From: Spirochaetaceae bacterium bin103
GTDB lineage: Bacteria > Spirochaetota > Spirochaetia > SZUA-6 > Bin103
DNA length: 64,000 nucleotides
Reading direction: 5' to 3'
NCBI GenBank assembly: GCA_002238925.1
Contig: MPNH01000004.1
Coordinates: 1-64,000, forward strand
Positions within the stretch are counted from its first letter, which is position 1; each line of letters opens with the position of its first letter. Below, piece by piece: positions 49,488 to 58,147 of this stretch. The notes under the pieces are model-generated. The model was given only the letters and a program-made list of their open reading frames with translations, had not been told where the DNA came from and did not search any database. The position numbers and the translations under genes are program-made.

Positions 49488-51314
49488 CTAACGGCGCGCG
49501 GCGGTGCGGCGCTCCTGCGCCGAGAAAATGGCCTTGCGCATGCGCAGCGACTTGGGTGTTGCCTCGACCACTTCGTCGTCGCGGATGAACTGCAGCGCCG
49601 CCTCCAGGGTGAGGGGCGTAACCGGCGTGAGGGTTACCGCATCGTCCTTGCCGGCCGCGCGCACGTTGCTCAACTTCTTTGTCTTGCAGGGGTTCACGTC
49701 CAGGTCGTTGTCCCGCGTGTGTTCGCCGACCAGCATGCCCTCGTAGACCGGATCGCCGGGCACCACGAACATCCGGCCGCGCGGCTCCAGGTTGTAGATG
49801 GCGTAGGGAACCGCCGCTCCGGTGCGATCGGCCACCAGCGAACCGGTCGGTCGAGCCACGAAGTCTCCCTGATAGGGCTCATAGCCGACCACCCGCGCGT
49901 GCATGATGCCGGTGCCGCGGGTATCGGTAAGCATCTCGTCGCGATAGCCGATCAGGCCGCGGGTCGGCACCCGGAAGTGCAGTTCCACTCTGCCGGAGGC
50001 ATGGTGTTTGATGTCCAACAGCCGCGCCTTGCGGCGGGACAGCTTCTCGGTCACCAGCCCGGTGTACGCGTCCTCGCAGTCGATGGTGACCTCTTCGATC
50101 GGCTCGGTGCGCTTGCCGTTCGCGTCCTGATGAAAAATGACCCGCGTCCGGCCAACGCACAACTCGAACCCTTCGCGGCGCATGGTTTCGATGAGGATCG
50201 CGAGCTGGAACTCGCCGCGGCCTTTCACGATGATACTGTCGTCGGCTGCATCCTCTATCTGGATGGACACGTTCTGCAGCGTCTCGCGATGCAGGCGTTC
50301 GCGGATCTTGCTCGCCTGCACGATCTTGCCTTCCCGGCCGGCCAGCGGCGAGGTGTTCTTGGCGAACCGCATCGCCACGGTTGGCTGGTCCACCTGGATG
50401 CGCGGCAGCGGCGCGGTATCGGCCGATGTACCGATGGTATCGCCGATCTGCACGTCGTCGACGCCGGCGAGCACCACGATGTCGCCCGCGGCCACCGCAT
50501 CGGCGGTCACCAGGGCAGGGCCCTCGTAGAGCTGGATGCGCGTAACGCGCAGCGGCTGGCTGTCGGCGGCGCCCAACCGCATCAGTTGGTCGTTGGAGGC
50601 CACCCCGCCGCGGTAGATCTTGCCGATCGCCAGGCGACCGAGGTGATCGGCGTAACCGAGATCGGACACCAGCATCTGAAACGGCGCATCCGGTGCGCCG
50701 CTGACCGCCGGCCCGGGCACCTCCCGAACGATGGTATCCAACAGCAGGTCGAGGTTCTGCTCGCCGCCGTTCGGGGCAGCCCTGGCCACGCCCTCGCGGC
50801 CTATCGCGTACAACGTCGGTGGTTCGAGGTGGTCCTCGTGCGCGTCGAGCTCCAGCAGCAATTCGAGCACGTCGTCCGCGGTCTGCGCCGGGCGCGCGTC
50901 CGATCTGTCGATCTTGTTGATGACCAACACGATCTTCAACTCCAGCTCGAGCGCCTTGGCCAACACGAAGCGGGTTTGCGGCAGCGGCCCTTCGGCGGCG
51001 TCCACCAGCAGGATGGCGCCGTCGACCATGGACAGCGCCCGCTCTACCTCGCCGCCGAAGTCGGCGTGGCCGGGGGTGTCGACGATGTTGATCTTGACGC
51101 CGCGCCAGCGAATGGCGCAGTTCTTGGCGGCAATGGTGATGCCGCGCTCGCGTTCGAGATCCATGCGATCCATGGCGCGATCGACCGTGGCCTGGCCGGA
51201 CCGGTAGATTCCGGACTGCCGGAACATGGCGTCGACCAGGGTGGTCTTGCCGTGGTCGACGTGAGCGATTATGGCGACGTTGCGGACGTGTTCGTTGCGG
51301 GTGTGTGCGTACAT
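49488..51314 (-). CDS. typA: Translational GTPase TypA/BipA
   Basis: A 608-residue ribosome-associated GTPase from ATG 51314. G1 AHVDHGKTTL, G2 RGITI, G3 DTPGHADFGGEV and G4 NKIDR are intact, followed by domain II, EF-G-like domains and the TypA-specific C-terminus (GMLVGEHTRDNDLDVNP). TypA helps ribosome assembly and stress responses. Divergent from the Nudix gene. Confidence 0.95.
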   Translation of the reverse strand: MYAHTRNEHVRNVAIIAHVDHGKTTLVDAMFRQSGIYRSGQATVDRAMDRMDLERERGITIAAKNCAIRWRGVKINIVDTPGHADFGGEVERALSMVDGAILLVDAAEGPLPQTRFVLAKALELELKIVLVINKIDRSDARPAQTADDVLELLLELDAHEDHLEPPTLYAIGREGVARAAPNGGEQNLDLLLDTIVREVPGPAVSGAPDAPFQMLVSDLGYADHLGRLAIGKIYRGGVASNDQLMRLGAADSQPLRVTRIQLYEGPALVTADAVAAGDIVVLAGVDDVQIGDTIGTSADTAPLPRIQVDQPTVAMRFAKNTSPLAGREGKIVQASKIRERLHRETLQNVSIQIEDAADDSIIVKGRGEFQLAILIETMRREGFELCVGRTRVIFHQDANGKRTEPIEEVTIDCEDAYTGLVTEKLSRRKARLLDIKHHASGRVELHFRVPTRGLIGYRDEMLTDTRGTGIMHARVVGYEPYQGDFVARPTGSLVADRTGAAVPYAIYNLEPRGRMFVVPGDPVYEGMLVGEHTRDNDLDVNPCKTKKLSNVRAAGKDDAVTLTPVTPLTLEAALQFIRDDEVVEATPKSLRMRKAIFSAQERRTAARR

Positions 51315-51464
51315 CGGAGACGGCGAGAATGTGCAACCCGCGGAGGCCATTCGCCAAGCGCCGGGCGGCACTTTGTGGCTCTGTGTGCCGTTCGGCGTGT
51401 TTCGCGGGTGTTCGCTCGCCGGCCCGGTGGTCGCGGTCGGTGGCCCCGGCTATGCTCCGTGACG

Positions 51465-51938
51465 ATGGTGATCGACGCGAGTTGGTATGAGCGTCCGCCC
51501 GGCACGCCGGAGCGGCTGACCGCCGGGGGATTGGTGTGCGCGCTACGGGACGGACGCGCGGTCGTGGCGCTGGTCCGCGAGGGCGACTGGCCGGCCTACC
51601 TCATTCCCAAGGGCGGCGTGGAGGCCGGCGAGGCAATCGAGGCGGCGGCGCGGCGCGAGATCGCCGAGGAGGCGGGGTTCACCCGGCTCACGCTCCTCGG
51701 CAAGATTGGCGTGCTGGAACGCCTTACCTTCGATCGGGCGTCCTGGACCGTGACCCACCTGTTCGCCTACGCCACGAGCGAACGCGACGCCACGCCGACC
51801 GACCGCGGCGCCCATCCCCATCCGCCGCGCTGGTTCCCGATCGACGCGCTGCCCGACATGCTGTGGCCCGATCAGCGGCGGCTGATCGAACGCAACCACG
51901 ACCAACTGCGCCGCTGGCTGTCCGAGGCACATGGCTGA
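51465..51938 (+). CDS. Nudix hydrolase
   Basis: A 157-residue protein from ATG 51465. The Nudix box spans about residues 45-67 with the G...E...REIAEEAG pattern complete, and IPKGGVEAGE precedes it. Relatives act on diadenosine polyphosphates or NDP derivatives. The substrate cannot be told from sequence. Confidence 0.9.
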   Translation: MVIDASWYERPPGTPERLTAGGLVCALRDGRAVVALVREGDWPAYLIPKGGVEAGEAIEAAARREIAEEAGFTRLTLLGKIGVLERLTFDRASWTVTHLFAYATSERDATPTDRGAHPHPPRWFPIDALPDMLWPDQRRLIERNHDQLRRWLSEAHG

Positions 51939-52014
51939 TCAGGAGCCGACCTGATAGCACCTCGGCTTCGCCAGGCGCCCCTGATGGCCTTGCCCAACGC
52001 GGAGGAGGCCGGTC

Positions 52015-52959
52015 TCAGTACCCGAGTTTCTTGTCGACGACGTTGTCGAGCGGTTCGCCGGCCAGGTAGTGGGCCAGGTTGCGCCGCATGATGGTGGTGA
52101 CCAGCTCATTGGTACGGGCCGATACGGGCGAGGAGTGCGGGCTGATCAGGATGTTCGGCGTGTCCCACAGCTCGCTGTCGGCGGGCAGCGGCTCGACCGC
52201 GGTCACGTCCAGACCGGCGCCCGCCAGCGAACCCTTGCGCAGCATGCGCGCCAGCGCCGGCTCATCGACGATGCCGCCGCGCGACAGCACCAGCAGGTAG
52301 GCGCCCGGCTTCAGCAGGGCCAGCCGCTCCGGGCTCAGCATGCCGCGCGTGGCATCGGTGATCGGCACCGCCACCGCCACCACGTCGGCACGGCGCAGCA
52401 GGTCGTCCAGGCCATCGAGCAGGCCCAACTCCGCCACGTACTCCGGCTGCGCCACCGGGTGCGCGTCAACGGCGATCACCCGCATCTCGAACGCGTGCGC
52501 CCGCACCGCGATCGCACGCCCGATGTTGCCGAGTCCGATCACGCCCATGGTCAGGCCGGCCAACGCCACGGTGGGTTGCGGCGGCGGGCGCATCCACACC
52601 TTGTCGCGCTGCGCCTGGCGCAGGTCCTCGAACCGCCGCGCCAGGTATACCAGCATCCCGAAGCCGTGCTCGGCGATGGTCGACGCGTGCGCCCCGCGCG
52701 TGTTGGTAACCACGATGTCGGTGGCGGCCAGCTCGGCCGGCATCCACTCCACACCCGCGCTGGCGGCGTGCACCCACTTCAGGCGGGGGGCGGCTGCCAG
52801 CAGTTCGGCGGTGACGCTCCCGAACGCCACCTCGGCGTCGGCCGCGGCGGCGATCATGTCCGCGTCGGCGTCCGGAATCACGAACTCGACGGCGGGAAAA
52901 TCACCCCGGATCTCCTCGACGTGACGGGCGATCCAGCTATTGGTTACCAGGATTTTCAT
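52015..52959 (-). CDS. D-2-hydroxyacid dehydrogenase
   Basis: A 314-residue NAD(P)-dependent enzyme from ATG 52959 with GAGGAG upstream. GVIGLGNIGRAIA binds the nucleotide; Arg of VLSRGGIVDE, Glu in TAVEPLP and His in ISPHSSP form the active site. Family members reduce 2-oxo acids. Paralogous to the 16 kb gene but clearly different in sequence. Its upstream region is next to an insertion sequence. Confidence 0.92.
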   Translation of the reverse strand: MKILVTNSWIARHVEEIRGDFPAVEFVIPDADADMIAAAADAEVAFGSVTAELLAAAPRLKWVHAASAGVEWMPAELAATDIVVTNTRGAHASTIAEHGFGMLVYLARRFEDLRQAQRDKVWMRPPPQPTVALAGLTMGVIGLGNIGRAIAVRAHAFEMRVIAVDAHPVAQPEYVAELGLLDGLDDLLRRADVVAVAVPITDATRGMLSPERLALLKPGAYLLVLSRGGIVDEPALARMLRKGSLAGAGLDVTAVEPLPADSELWDTPNILISPHSSPVSARTNELVTTIMRRNLAHYLAGEPLDNVVDKKLGY

Positions 52960-53046
52960 GGTGCTCCTCAATCAGCGGTCCGTGGCAAGACCTCTCGCAT
53001 GCGGCGGGGGTGGCAATGCCAAAAGCGGTAACCGGGGTTGACACGA

Positions 53047-54351
53047 TCAGGCGGCTGCGATCTCGCAGTCGGCTGAAGGACTGAAGTAGCGCTTGAGATC
53101 GCCGTTCAGGAGAGCCAAGCGGGTGCGGAGCACGCACCGGTTGTCGTGCGGGCGCCATCTCATGCCGTTGCCCTTGAAGCGCCGCGCCACGAGGAACTTG
53201 CACTGCCCCTCAACCAAGCCACTGCCAATCGGCCAGCCGGCGTCCCGGTAGCGCCCGTAGTCCATGCGGTGCTGATTGTTCGTGAAGTAGTTGATCTGCT
53301 TCCATGCCGCGTCGGTGTCGGTGACCTGGGCCAGCGACTGCTTCAGCTCAACGATCATCTGTAACACTTCGCCGTTCCACATCAGCGTCCGCCAGCGCCG
53401 GTGCCGCCCGGCGCGCAGTGCTGCTGGCAGCAGATCGCAGTAATCGGCCAAGTGCTCGGTCGCGTGGTAGTAGTCCAGAATCGGTACCGACCCGGGAAAG
53501 TGGGTCTCCTGCATGTCCCAGTTGTGGCGTGCGCCATCGGCGAGGAACACGCTCTCGGGAGCTTGCAGATACCCCATCCGCAGCCCTGCCTGCTCGGCGT
53601 ACTCGACAAACTCCCGGCGCGGTCCATAGCGCGCACCGGTCCACCGGTCTACCACCTTCTCGCCACTGCGCTTCTCGATCACCACCAAGTTGCACTCCTT
53701 GTAGCAGGTCCCCGCACGCAGGCTGGCACGGCCAGTAATCCCTTCCAGCTCCTTGATCTGCGGGCTCGTCGTCCCATCCACCTCGACCACCATCAGCGAG
53801 CACGGCTCCTGCTGTCGCTGCTCTCCGATCACCTCCTCCGGGTCGTCCGGTATCCGCTCCCCGGTCTTCTCCGTGGTGCGCTGCACCGCCGTCGAACTCA
53901 CCTTGAACCCGAGCGTCGCCGCCAGTTTGTCCGCCGCTCCCCCATACGATTCGTCCGCCCCCAGCATGCAGATCAGGTACGTCATCAGCGGCGAGAATCC
54001 GAAGCATCCATCGATCCCCAGCTTTGCATCCAATGGCGCCACTCCGCCGGCACGGTCCCGGTACCGGTAGCAGCGCCGCGGGCGCACCACCTCTTCCCCA
54101 AACCGGTTGATGAACCTCAGATTCCTTACCCGCTCGAACACCGCCACCTCGCCCCCGATCGTGATCTGGTTGGCACTCGTCGGCTCAGCCAGACCCGCTA
54201 CCACCTCCTGCACCATCGTGTCCCCGATCCAGTTCACCATCTCCAGGATCTGCCCTTCCGCCTCGTCCAGCCCCATCCCACCGCCGTTGATGCGCCCCCG
54301 CAGCTCCTTGACCATCCTCTGCGCGTCCGCTATAAGTTCTTCCGTCCTCAT
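53047..54351 (-). CDS. ISKra4-family transposase
   Basis: A 434-residue protein. Acidic residues likely to be the DDE triad: VEVDGTTSPQ, VFLADGARHNW and PIGSGLVEGQCKFLVARRFK. A Cys/His-rich or helical N-terminal DNA-binding part (EEVVRPRRCYRYRDRAGGVA) precedes the core. No frameshift, so the element may still be active. Confidence 0.9.
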   Translation of the reverse strand: MRTEELIADAQRMVKELRGRINGGGMGLDEAEGQILEMVNWIGDTMVQEVVAGLAEPTSANQITIGGEVAVFERVRNLRFINRFGEEVVRPRRCYRYRDRAGGVAPLDAKLGIDGCFGFSPLMTYLICMLGADESYGGAADKLAATLGFKVSSTAVQRTTEKTGERIPDDPEEVIGEQRQQEPCSLMVVEVDGTTSPQIKELEGITGRASLRAGTCYKECNLVVIEKRSGEKVVDRWTGARYGPRREFVEYAEQAGLRMGYLQAPESVFLADGARHNWDMQETHFPGSVPILDYYHATEHLADYCDLLPAALRAGRHRRWRTLMWNGEVLQMIVELKQSLAQVTDTDAAWKQINYFTNNQHRMDYGRYRDAGWPIGSGLVEGQCKFLVARRFKGNGMRWRPHDNRCVLRTRLALLNGDLKRYFSPSADCEIAAA

Positions 54352-54399
54352 GGTCTACCTCCCCATGGTTTGGTTTCTACGGGGTAGGTAGACCTTTTT
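54352..54399 (+). terminator. Hairpin plus T5 at the transposase 5' side
   Basis: ggtctacctcccc (54352-54364) pairs with ggggtaggtagacc (54381-54394, one extra base), followed by ttttt (54395-54399) on the plus strand. It could block plus-strand transcription through the IS, or be a terminal structure used in transposition. Confidence 0.55.
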
Positions 54400-54499
54400 C
54401 TTGCCCCAACGTCAATGATTTCCTACCGCTTTCGGCGTTCGCACCCACCGGCTCCCGCGGATAGGCAGGGGCGGTCGCGATCGGGTACCCTGCGCCGAC

Positions 54500-54877
54500 A
54501 TGTCCGACGAAACTGCAAGCGGCGCCGCCAGTAGCGGCGACACCATCAGCGACACTATCAGCATTGACGATTTCGCCCGCGTCCAGTTGCGCGTGGCGGA
54601 AGTGATCGCCGCCGAGCGGGTGCCCAAGACCGACAAGCTGCTGTGCCTGACCCTGCGTCTCGGCGAGGCCGAACGCACCGTGGTGTCCGGTATCGCCGAA
54701 TATTTCGAGGCCCAGGACCTGGTCGGCAGGAAACTGATCGTGGTAGCCAATCTGAAGCCGGCCAAGCTGCGCGGGATCGTGTCCGAGGGTATGATCCTGG
54801 CCGCCGAGGACGATTCCGGCCGGCTCGCGCTGGCCGAGGTTCCGGGCGACTTCCCGTCCGGCAGCACCGTCAGGTGA
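54500..54877 (+). CDS. tRNA-binding domain protein (MetG C-terminal/CsaA type)
   Basis: A 125-residue stand-alone OB-fold: [59 protein letters not shown]. The same domain is the C-terminus of many MetRS proteins or the chaperone-like CsaA. It may bind tRNA in trans. Overlap is absent; the next gene starts 8 bp later. Confidence 0.9.
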   Translation: MSDETASGAASSGDTISDTISIDDFARVQLRVAEVIAAERVPKTDKLLCLTLRLGEAERTVVSGIAEYFEAQDLVGRKLIVVANLKPAKLRGIVSEGMILAAEDDSGRLALAEVPGDFPSGSTVR

Positions 54878-54885
54878 CCGGGACC

Positions 54886-55923
54886 ATGCCAGCCCCCAAT
54901 CGTCCAGCCCCCATTCGTATCGTGATTGTTGGCGCCGGACGCGGACGCTCGCACCTGCGCAGCGTGCGGACGCTCGGCGACCGGTTCGAGCTGGCCGGCG
55001 TGGTCGACCTGGATGCCGCGCGGTTGGCGCAGGTGTGCGCACAGGAGCAGGTGGCGCCTGGCCTGGCGTTTGGCTCGCTCGACGACGCTCTCGCCGCCGG
55101 CGGCTGCGACGCGGTGATGGTGGCGACCTGGGCGCGCACCCACGAACCGCTGGTGGCCCAGGCGCTCGCGGCCGGCGCCCACGTGCTGGTGGAGAAGCCG
55201 TTCACGCTGACCGTGGCCTCCGCCCGCCGCCTGCTCGCCATCGCCGAGGAGCGTGGCCGCAAGATCGTGGTCACCCAGCAGTGGCGTTACTTGCCGGGCC
55301 AGCGCACCATGCGACGGCTGCTGGCCGAGCGCCGCTGGGGGCAGCCGCAGGAGGGCCACCTGGTATCCTACAAGGCACGCGGCGGCGAGTACCCCGACTC
55401 CGAGCACTCCCAGCTCTGGCAGATGACGGTCCACGAGGTGGACTCGCTACTGGCCATGATGGGCGAGCCGGTGGCGGCGGTAAGCGGCCATTCGTTCCGG
55501 CCACCGGCCACCACCTGGCGCCGCGAATCGACCGCTACCGCCGAGCTCACGCTGGACAGCGGATGCCGGATCGTCCTGCTGTCCACCTCCGATGCCCGCA
55601 TCAATACGCTCGAACTGCGCGTGGAGTGTGAGCGCGGAGCGCTGCGCTACGAAAATTCCCGTTCATTCGGCGGTGACGAGAGGATCGCGGTGGCAACCTC
55701 CCCGGACGAAGGTTGGCAGCCGGTACCGATCGACGCGCCGCATCCGTTGTCGCTCGACGCGCAGGTGGCGGCCGGGTTTGCCGACTGGATCAACGGCGGA
55801 CCGGAGCCGGAAACCAGCGGGCGCCAGAATCTGCAGGTGCTGGGGGCGCTCGATGCACTGCTCGAATCGGGATTGACCGGACGCCAGGTGCCAGTGCAAC
55901 ACGCCGGCGGCGCGCCGGACTAG
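54886..55923 (+). CDS. Gfo/Idh/MocA family oxidoreductase
   Basis: A 345-residue sugar dehydrogenase-like protein. Rossmann motif VIVGAGRGRSHLRS, EKPFTLT is the family EKP, and QQWRY corresponds to the second substrate site region. The C-terminal domain follows. Substrate unknown; likely a cyclitol or sugar derivative. Confidence 0.9.
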   Translation: MPAPNRPAPIRIVIVGAGRGRSHLRSVRTLGDRFELAGVVDLDAARLAQVCAQEQVAPGLAFGSLDDALAAGGCDAVMVATWARTHEPLVAQALAAGAHVLVEKPFTLTVASARRLLAIAEERGRKIVVTQQWRYLPGQRTMRRLLAERRWGQPQEGHLVSYKARGGEYPDSEHSQLWQMTVHEVDSLLAMMGEPVAAVSGHSFRPPATTWRRESTATAELTLDSGCRIVLLSTSDARINTLELRVECERGALRYENSRSFGGDERIAVATSPDEGWQPVPIDAPHPLSLDAQVAAGFADWINGGPEPETSGRQNLQVLGALDALLESGLTGRQVPVQHAGGAPD

Positions 55924-55932
55924 CGCGCCGGA

Positions 55933-56333
55933 CTAGCGGGACGGACGCCACTCATCGCTCTGTACGACGCGGCCGCCGCCGATACTGCCGCCATACTCGC
56001 CGACCTCCGGTACGTCTACCACCAGCGGCTCATCGGGCAGCCGCTCGTCTACCGGAGGCAGTTCGCCCGCCTCCACCCGTTCGCGCAGCATCGGCGCTTC
56101 CTGGTATCGGCTGGGGGGCGGCCGGGCGGTCGCCCCCCGGCCGCCGGCGGGGGGGCGCGCCCGCCCCCCGCCTCCACCCGTTCGCGCAGCATCGGCGCTT
56201 CCTGGTATCGGCTGGCGGCAGCCTGGTCGTCCGCTCCGCGCCGGCAGGCGGTGGCGAGCCCGGTGAGCGCGGCGGCGGTCAGGGCGCAGGCGAGCAGTCT
56301 TCGCACGGTGCGGCGGGCTGCAGAGTAGGGCAC
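55933..56333 (-). pseudogene. N-terminal remnant of a family 5 binding protein, broken by an insert
   Basis: GTG 56333 starts a lipoprotein signal (RRLLACALTAAALTGLATAC), then SRYQEAPMLRERVEAG. A 101-bp insertion (a duplicate of 49 bp plus 52 bp) then shifts the frame. Removing it restores ELPPVDERLPDEPLVVDVPE, VGEYGG, and a stop at 55933. Family 5 proteins are over 500 residues, so this is only the start of one; the rest has been lost. Confidence 0.75.
56066..56215. repeat. 49-bp direct repeats flanking a hairpin-rich spacer
   Basis: 56066-56114 and 56167-56215 are identical. The 52-bp spacer is almost only G and C and contains a perfect 10-bp stem (56117-56126 with 56136-56145); a second 9-bp stem (56146-56154 with 56164-56172) reaches into the right repeat. 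Confidence 0.95.
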
Positions 56334-56404
56334 GGCACAATGCTACCGGCAGCACCGTGCGTTGTCACCCACGCCGCCGCGGGTAAGGCATAATGGAGAT
56401 CGGT

Positions 56405-57391
56405 ATGGCTTGCCACGCTGCAGCGCATCAGCAGACGCGCCGGCCGCGCCGAGCCCTGGGCCGCGCCGCCACCGCCACCGCCATTGTGGCCATCGCCCTT
56501 GCGGCGCTGGCCACCGGTTGCGTTTCCCGTGACCTGACCCGCGAGCAATTCGCGGACGAGTATTACAGCCTCGGCACCGGCTTCCTGGAGGCGGGCGACC
56601 ATGAACGCGCCATTCGCTATTTGCAGCGCGCCGTGGCGTTGCGGCCCGCCGCCGTCGCTGCACGCTTCAACCTGGCGGCGGCGTTCCTGGAGTCGGGCGA
56701 CACGGTGGCCGCGAGCGACCATCTGGGGCAGCTGCTGGCCTCCGACCCCGACAACCGGAGGGTGCTGGAGCTGCAAGCGGAGAGCCACCGCCGCGGCGCC
56801 CGCTGGGGCGATGCACTGGCGGTATATGGCCGGCTGCTGGAGGTGCAGCCGCGCCACCCCGCGGCGCGCTTCAACAGTGCGATACTGCTGTGGACGCTGG
56901 GCGACCGGAGCGCAGCGGCGGTTCAACTGCGCGCGCTGTTGAACGAGTACCCCGACGATCACGATGCCCGCCTGCACCTCGGGTTGCTGATCGCTGACGC
57001 CGGCGACCCCGTGGTCGGTGCGTTCGCGGAGGCGTCCACCCTGCTGCGGGACTACCTGGAGGAGCATCCCGACGCCGCCGACGCCGTGCTGGCGCTGGCC
57101 CGGGTGGAGAGCGCTCAGCGCCGCTACGACGCCGCCCTCGACCTGTATACCGAAGCCGAACAACTGCTGCCGGAGGATGACCCCGAGCGCGCGGCAGCTG
57201 CATTCGAGCGCGCCGTGATTCTGCTCACCGCGGTGGAAGATCCGATCGCGGGGCTGGTGGCGCTCAGGACGGCTTTGCAGGGCGGGTTTCGCGATGAGGA
57301 TCGGCTGGCTTCACTGCTGGCCCGCGACGACCTGCTCTACCGCCCCATGGTGCTCGATACGGTGGCCAACCACGGCGCGTCCGGCGAGTAG
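56405..57391 (+). CDS. TPR lipoprotein
   Basis: About 328 residues; ATG 56405 is favoured by a GGAG 6 bp upstream over ATG 56393. A signal peptide ends at LATGC, a lipobox. The rest is at least five tetratricopeptide repeats: YYSLGTGFLEAGDHERAIRYL, FNLAAAFLESGDTVAAS and others. Likely an outer- or periplasmic-side scaffold. It converges with adk. Confidence 0.85.
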   Translation: MACHAAAHQQTRRPRRALGRAATATAIVAIALAALATGCVSRDLTREQFADEYYSLGTGFLEAGDHERAIRYLQRAVALRPAAVAARFNLAAAFLESGDTVAASDHLGQLLASDPDNRRVLELQAESHRRGARWGDALAVYGRLLEVQPRHPAARFNSAILLWTLGDRSAAAVQLRALLNEYPDDHDARLHLGLLIADAGDPVVGAFAEASTLLRDYLEEHPDAADAVLALARVESAQRRYDAALDLYTEAEQLLPEDDPERAAAAFERAVILLTAVEDPIAGLVALRTALQGGFRDEDRLASLLARDDLLYRPMVLDTVANHGASGE

Positions 57392-57406
57392 CGCGCGGGC
57401 GCGGCC

Positions 57407-58147
57407 TCAGGCTCCGGCGGCCAGCGGGCGGGCGCCGCGAGTTGGCAGGTGCGCAAGGATCTGGTCGCGAACCTGTATCGCGGGTAAACTGCCGTCGACG
57501 CCGAGCAACAATGCGCGCCTGGCGTAGAACTCCACCAGCGGAGTGGTCAGGCGATGGTACACCTGCAGGCGATGGCGCACGGCGGCGGGGCGGTCGTCGT
57601 CACGCTGAATGAGCGGTCCGCCGCACCGGTCGCAGACGCCGGCAACGTGCGGCGGGCGGTTGGCGAGATGGTAGATTTCACGGTCGGCCGTGCACACGCG
57701 GCGACCGGAGATACGCAGCACGGCCAGGTCGTCTGACACGTCGAGGTTGATGACGGCGCTCACCTTGCTGAGCGCCTGCAGCGCCTCGGCCTGGGCGATG
57801 GTGCGCGGGAAGCCGTCGAGCAGATAGCCGCCTGCCGCATCCTTGGCGGCGAGCCGCTCGCGGATCACCGCCACGGTCACCTGGTCGGAAACCAGTTCAC
57901 CGCGCTTGATGGTGGCGGCCACCTCCCTGCCCAGTCCGGTGCCGGCGCGGATGGCGGCGCGGAACATGTCCCCGGAGGAAATGTGCGGCACGTCGAGCCG
58001 CGTTACCAGCAGTTCCGCCACCGTGCCCTTGCCCGCACCCGGGGGGCCCAACAGCACCAGGTTGGACGGTCCGTGGTGGGCGTCCTCCACGACTGCCTCC
58101 GGTGCCTTCGGTGCTCTGCGCGATTGTGTGCCGGTTGCCGGATTCAT
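57407..58147 (-). CDS. adk: Adenylate kinase
   Basis: A 246-residue enzyme from ATG 58147, with a longer N-terminus than usual (~27 residues). GPPGAGKGT is the P-loop; SSGDMFRAAIRAGTGLG, DGFPRT, and the LID with a Cys pair (GVCDRCGG) and another Cys/Asp (VCTADREIYH) as the likely zinc site. Balances ATP, ADP and AMP. Start and ahcY stop share one base. Confidence 0.95.
   Translation of the reverse strand: MNPATGTQSRRAPKAPEAVVEDAHHGPSNLVLLGPPGAGKGTVAELLVTRLDVPHISSGDMFRAAIRAGTGLGREVAATIKRGELVSDQVTVAVIRERLAAKDAAGGYLLDGFPRTIAQAEALQALSKVSAVINLDVSDDLAVLRISGRRVCTADREIYHLANRPPHVAGVCDRCGGPLIQRDDDRPAAVRHRLQVYHRLTTPLVEFYARRALLLGVDGSLPAIQVRDQILAHLPTRGARPLAAGA

Larger units (their letters stand above)
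53018..54437. mobile_element. ISKra4-like insertion sequence
   Basis: About 1.42 kb holding one transposase gene. Imperfect terminal inverted repeats can be read: gccaaaagcggta near 53018-53030 and taccgctttcggc near 54425-54437, with a further TTGAC match inside both ends. Exact ends and target duplication are uncertain. Inserted between the dehydrogenase and tRNA-binding genes. Confidence 0.7.

Noticed and set aside
49413..51938. 841-residue frame opposite typA that ends in the Nudix gene
   Set aside because: Only the last 157 codons, from ATG 51465, are real; the rest is antisense to typA.
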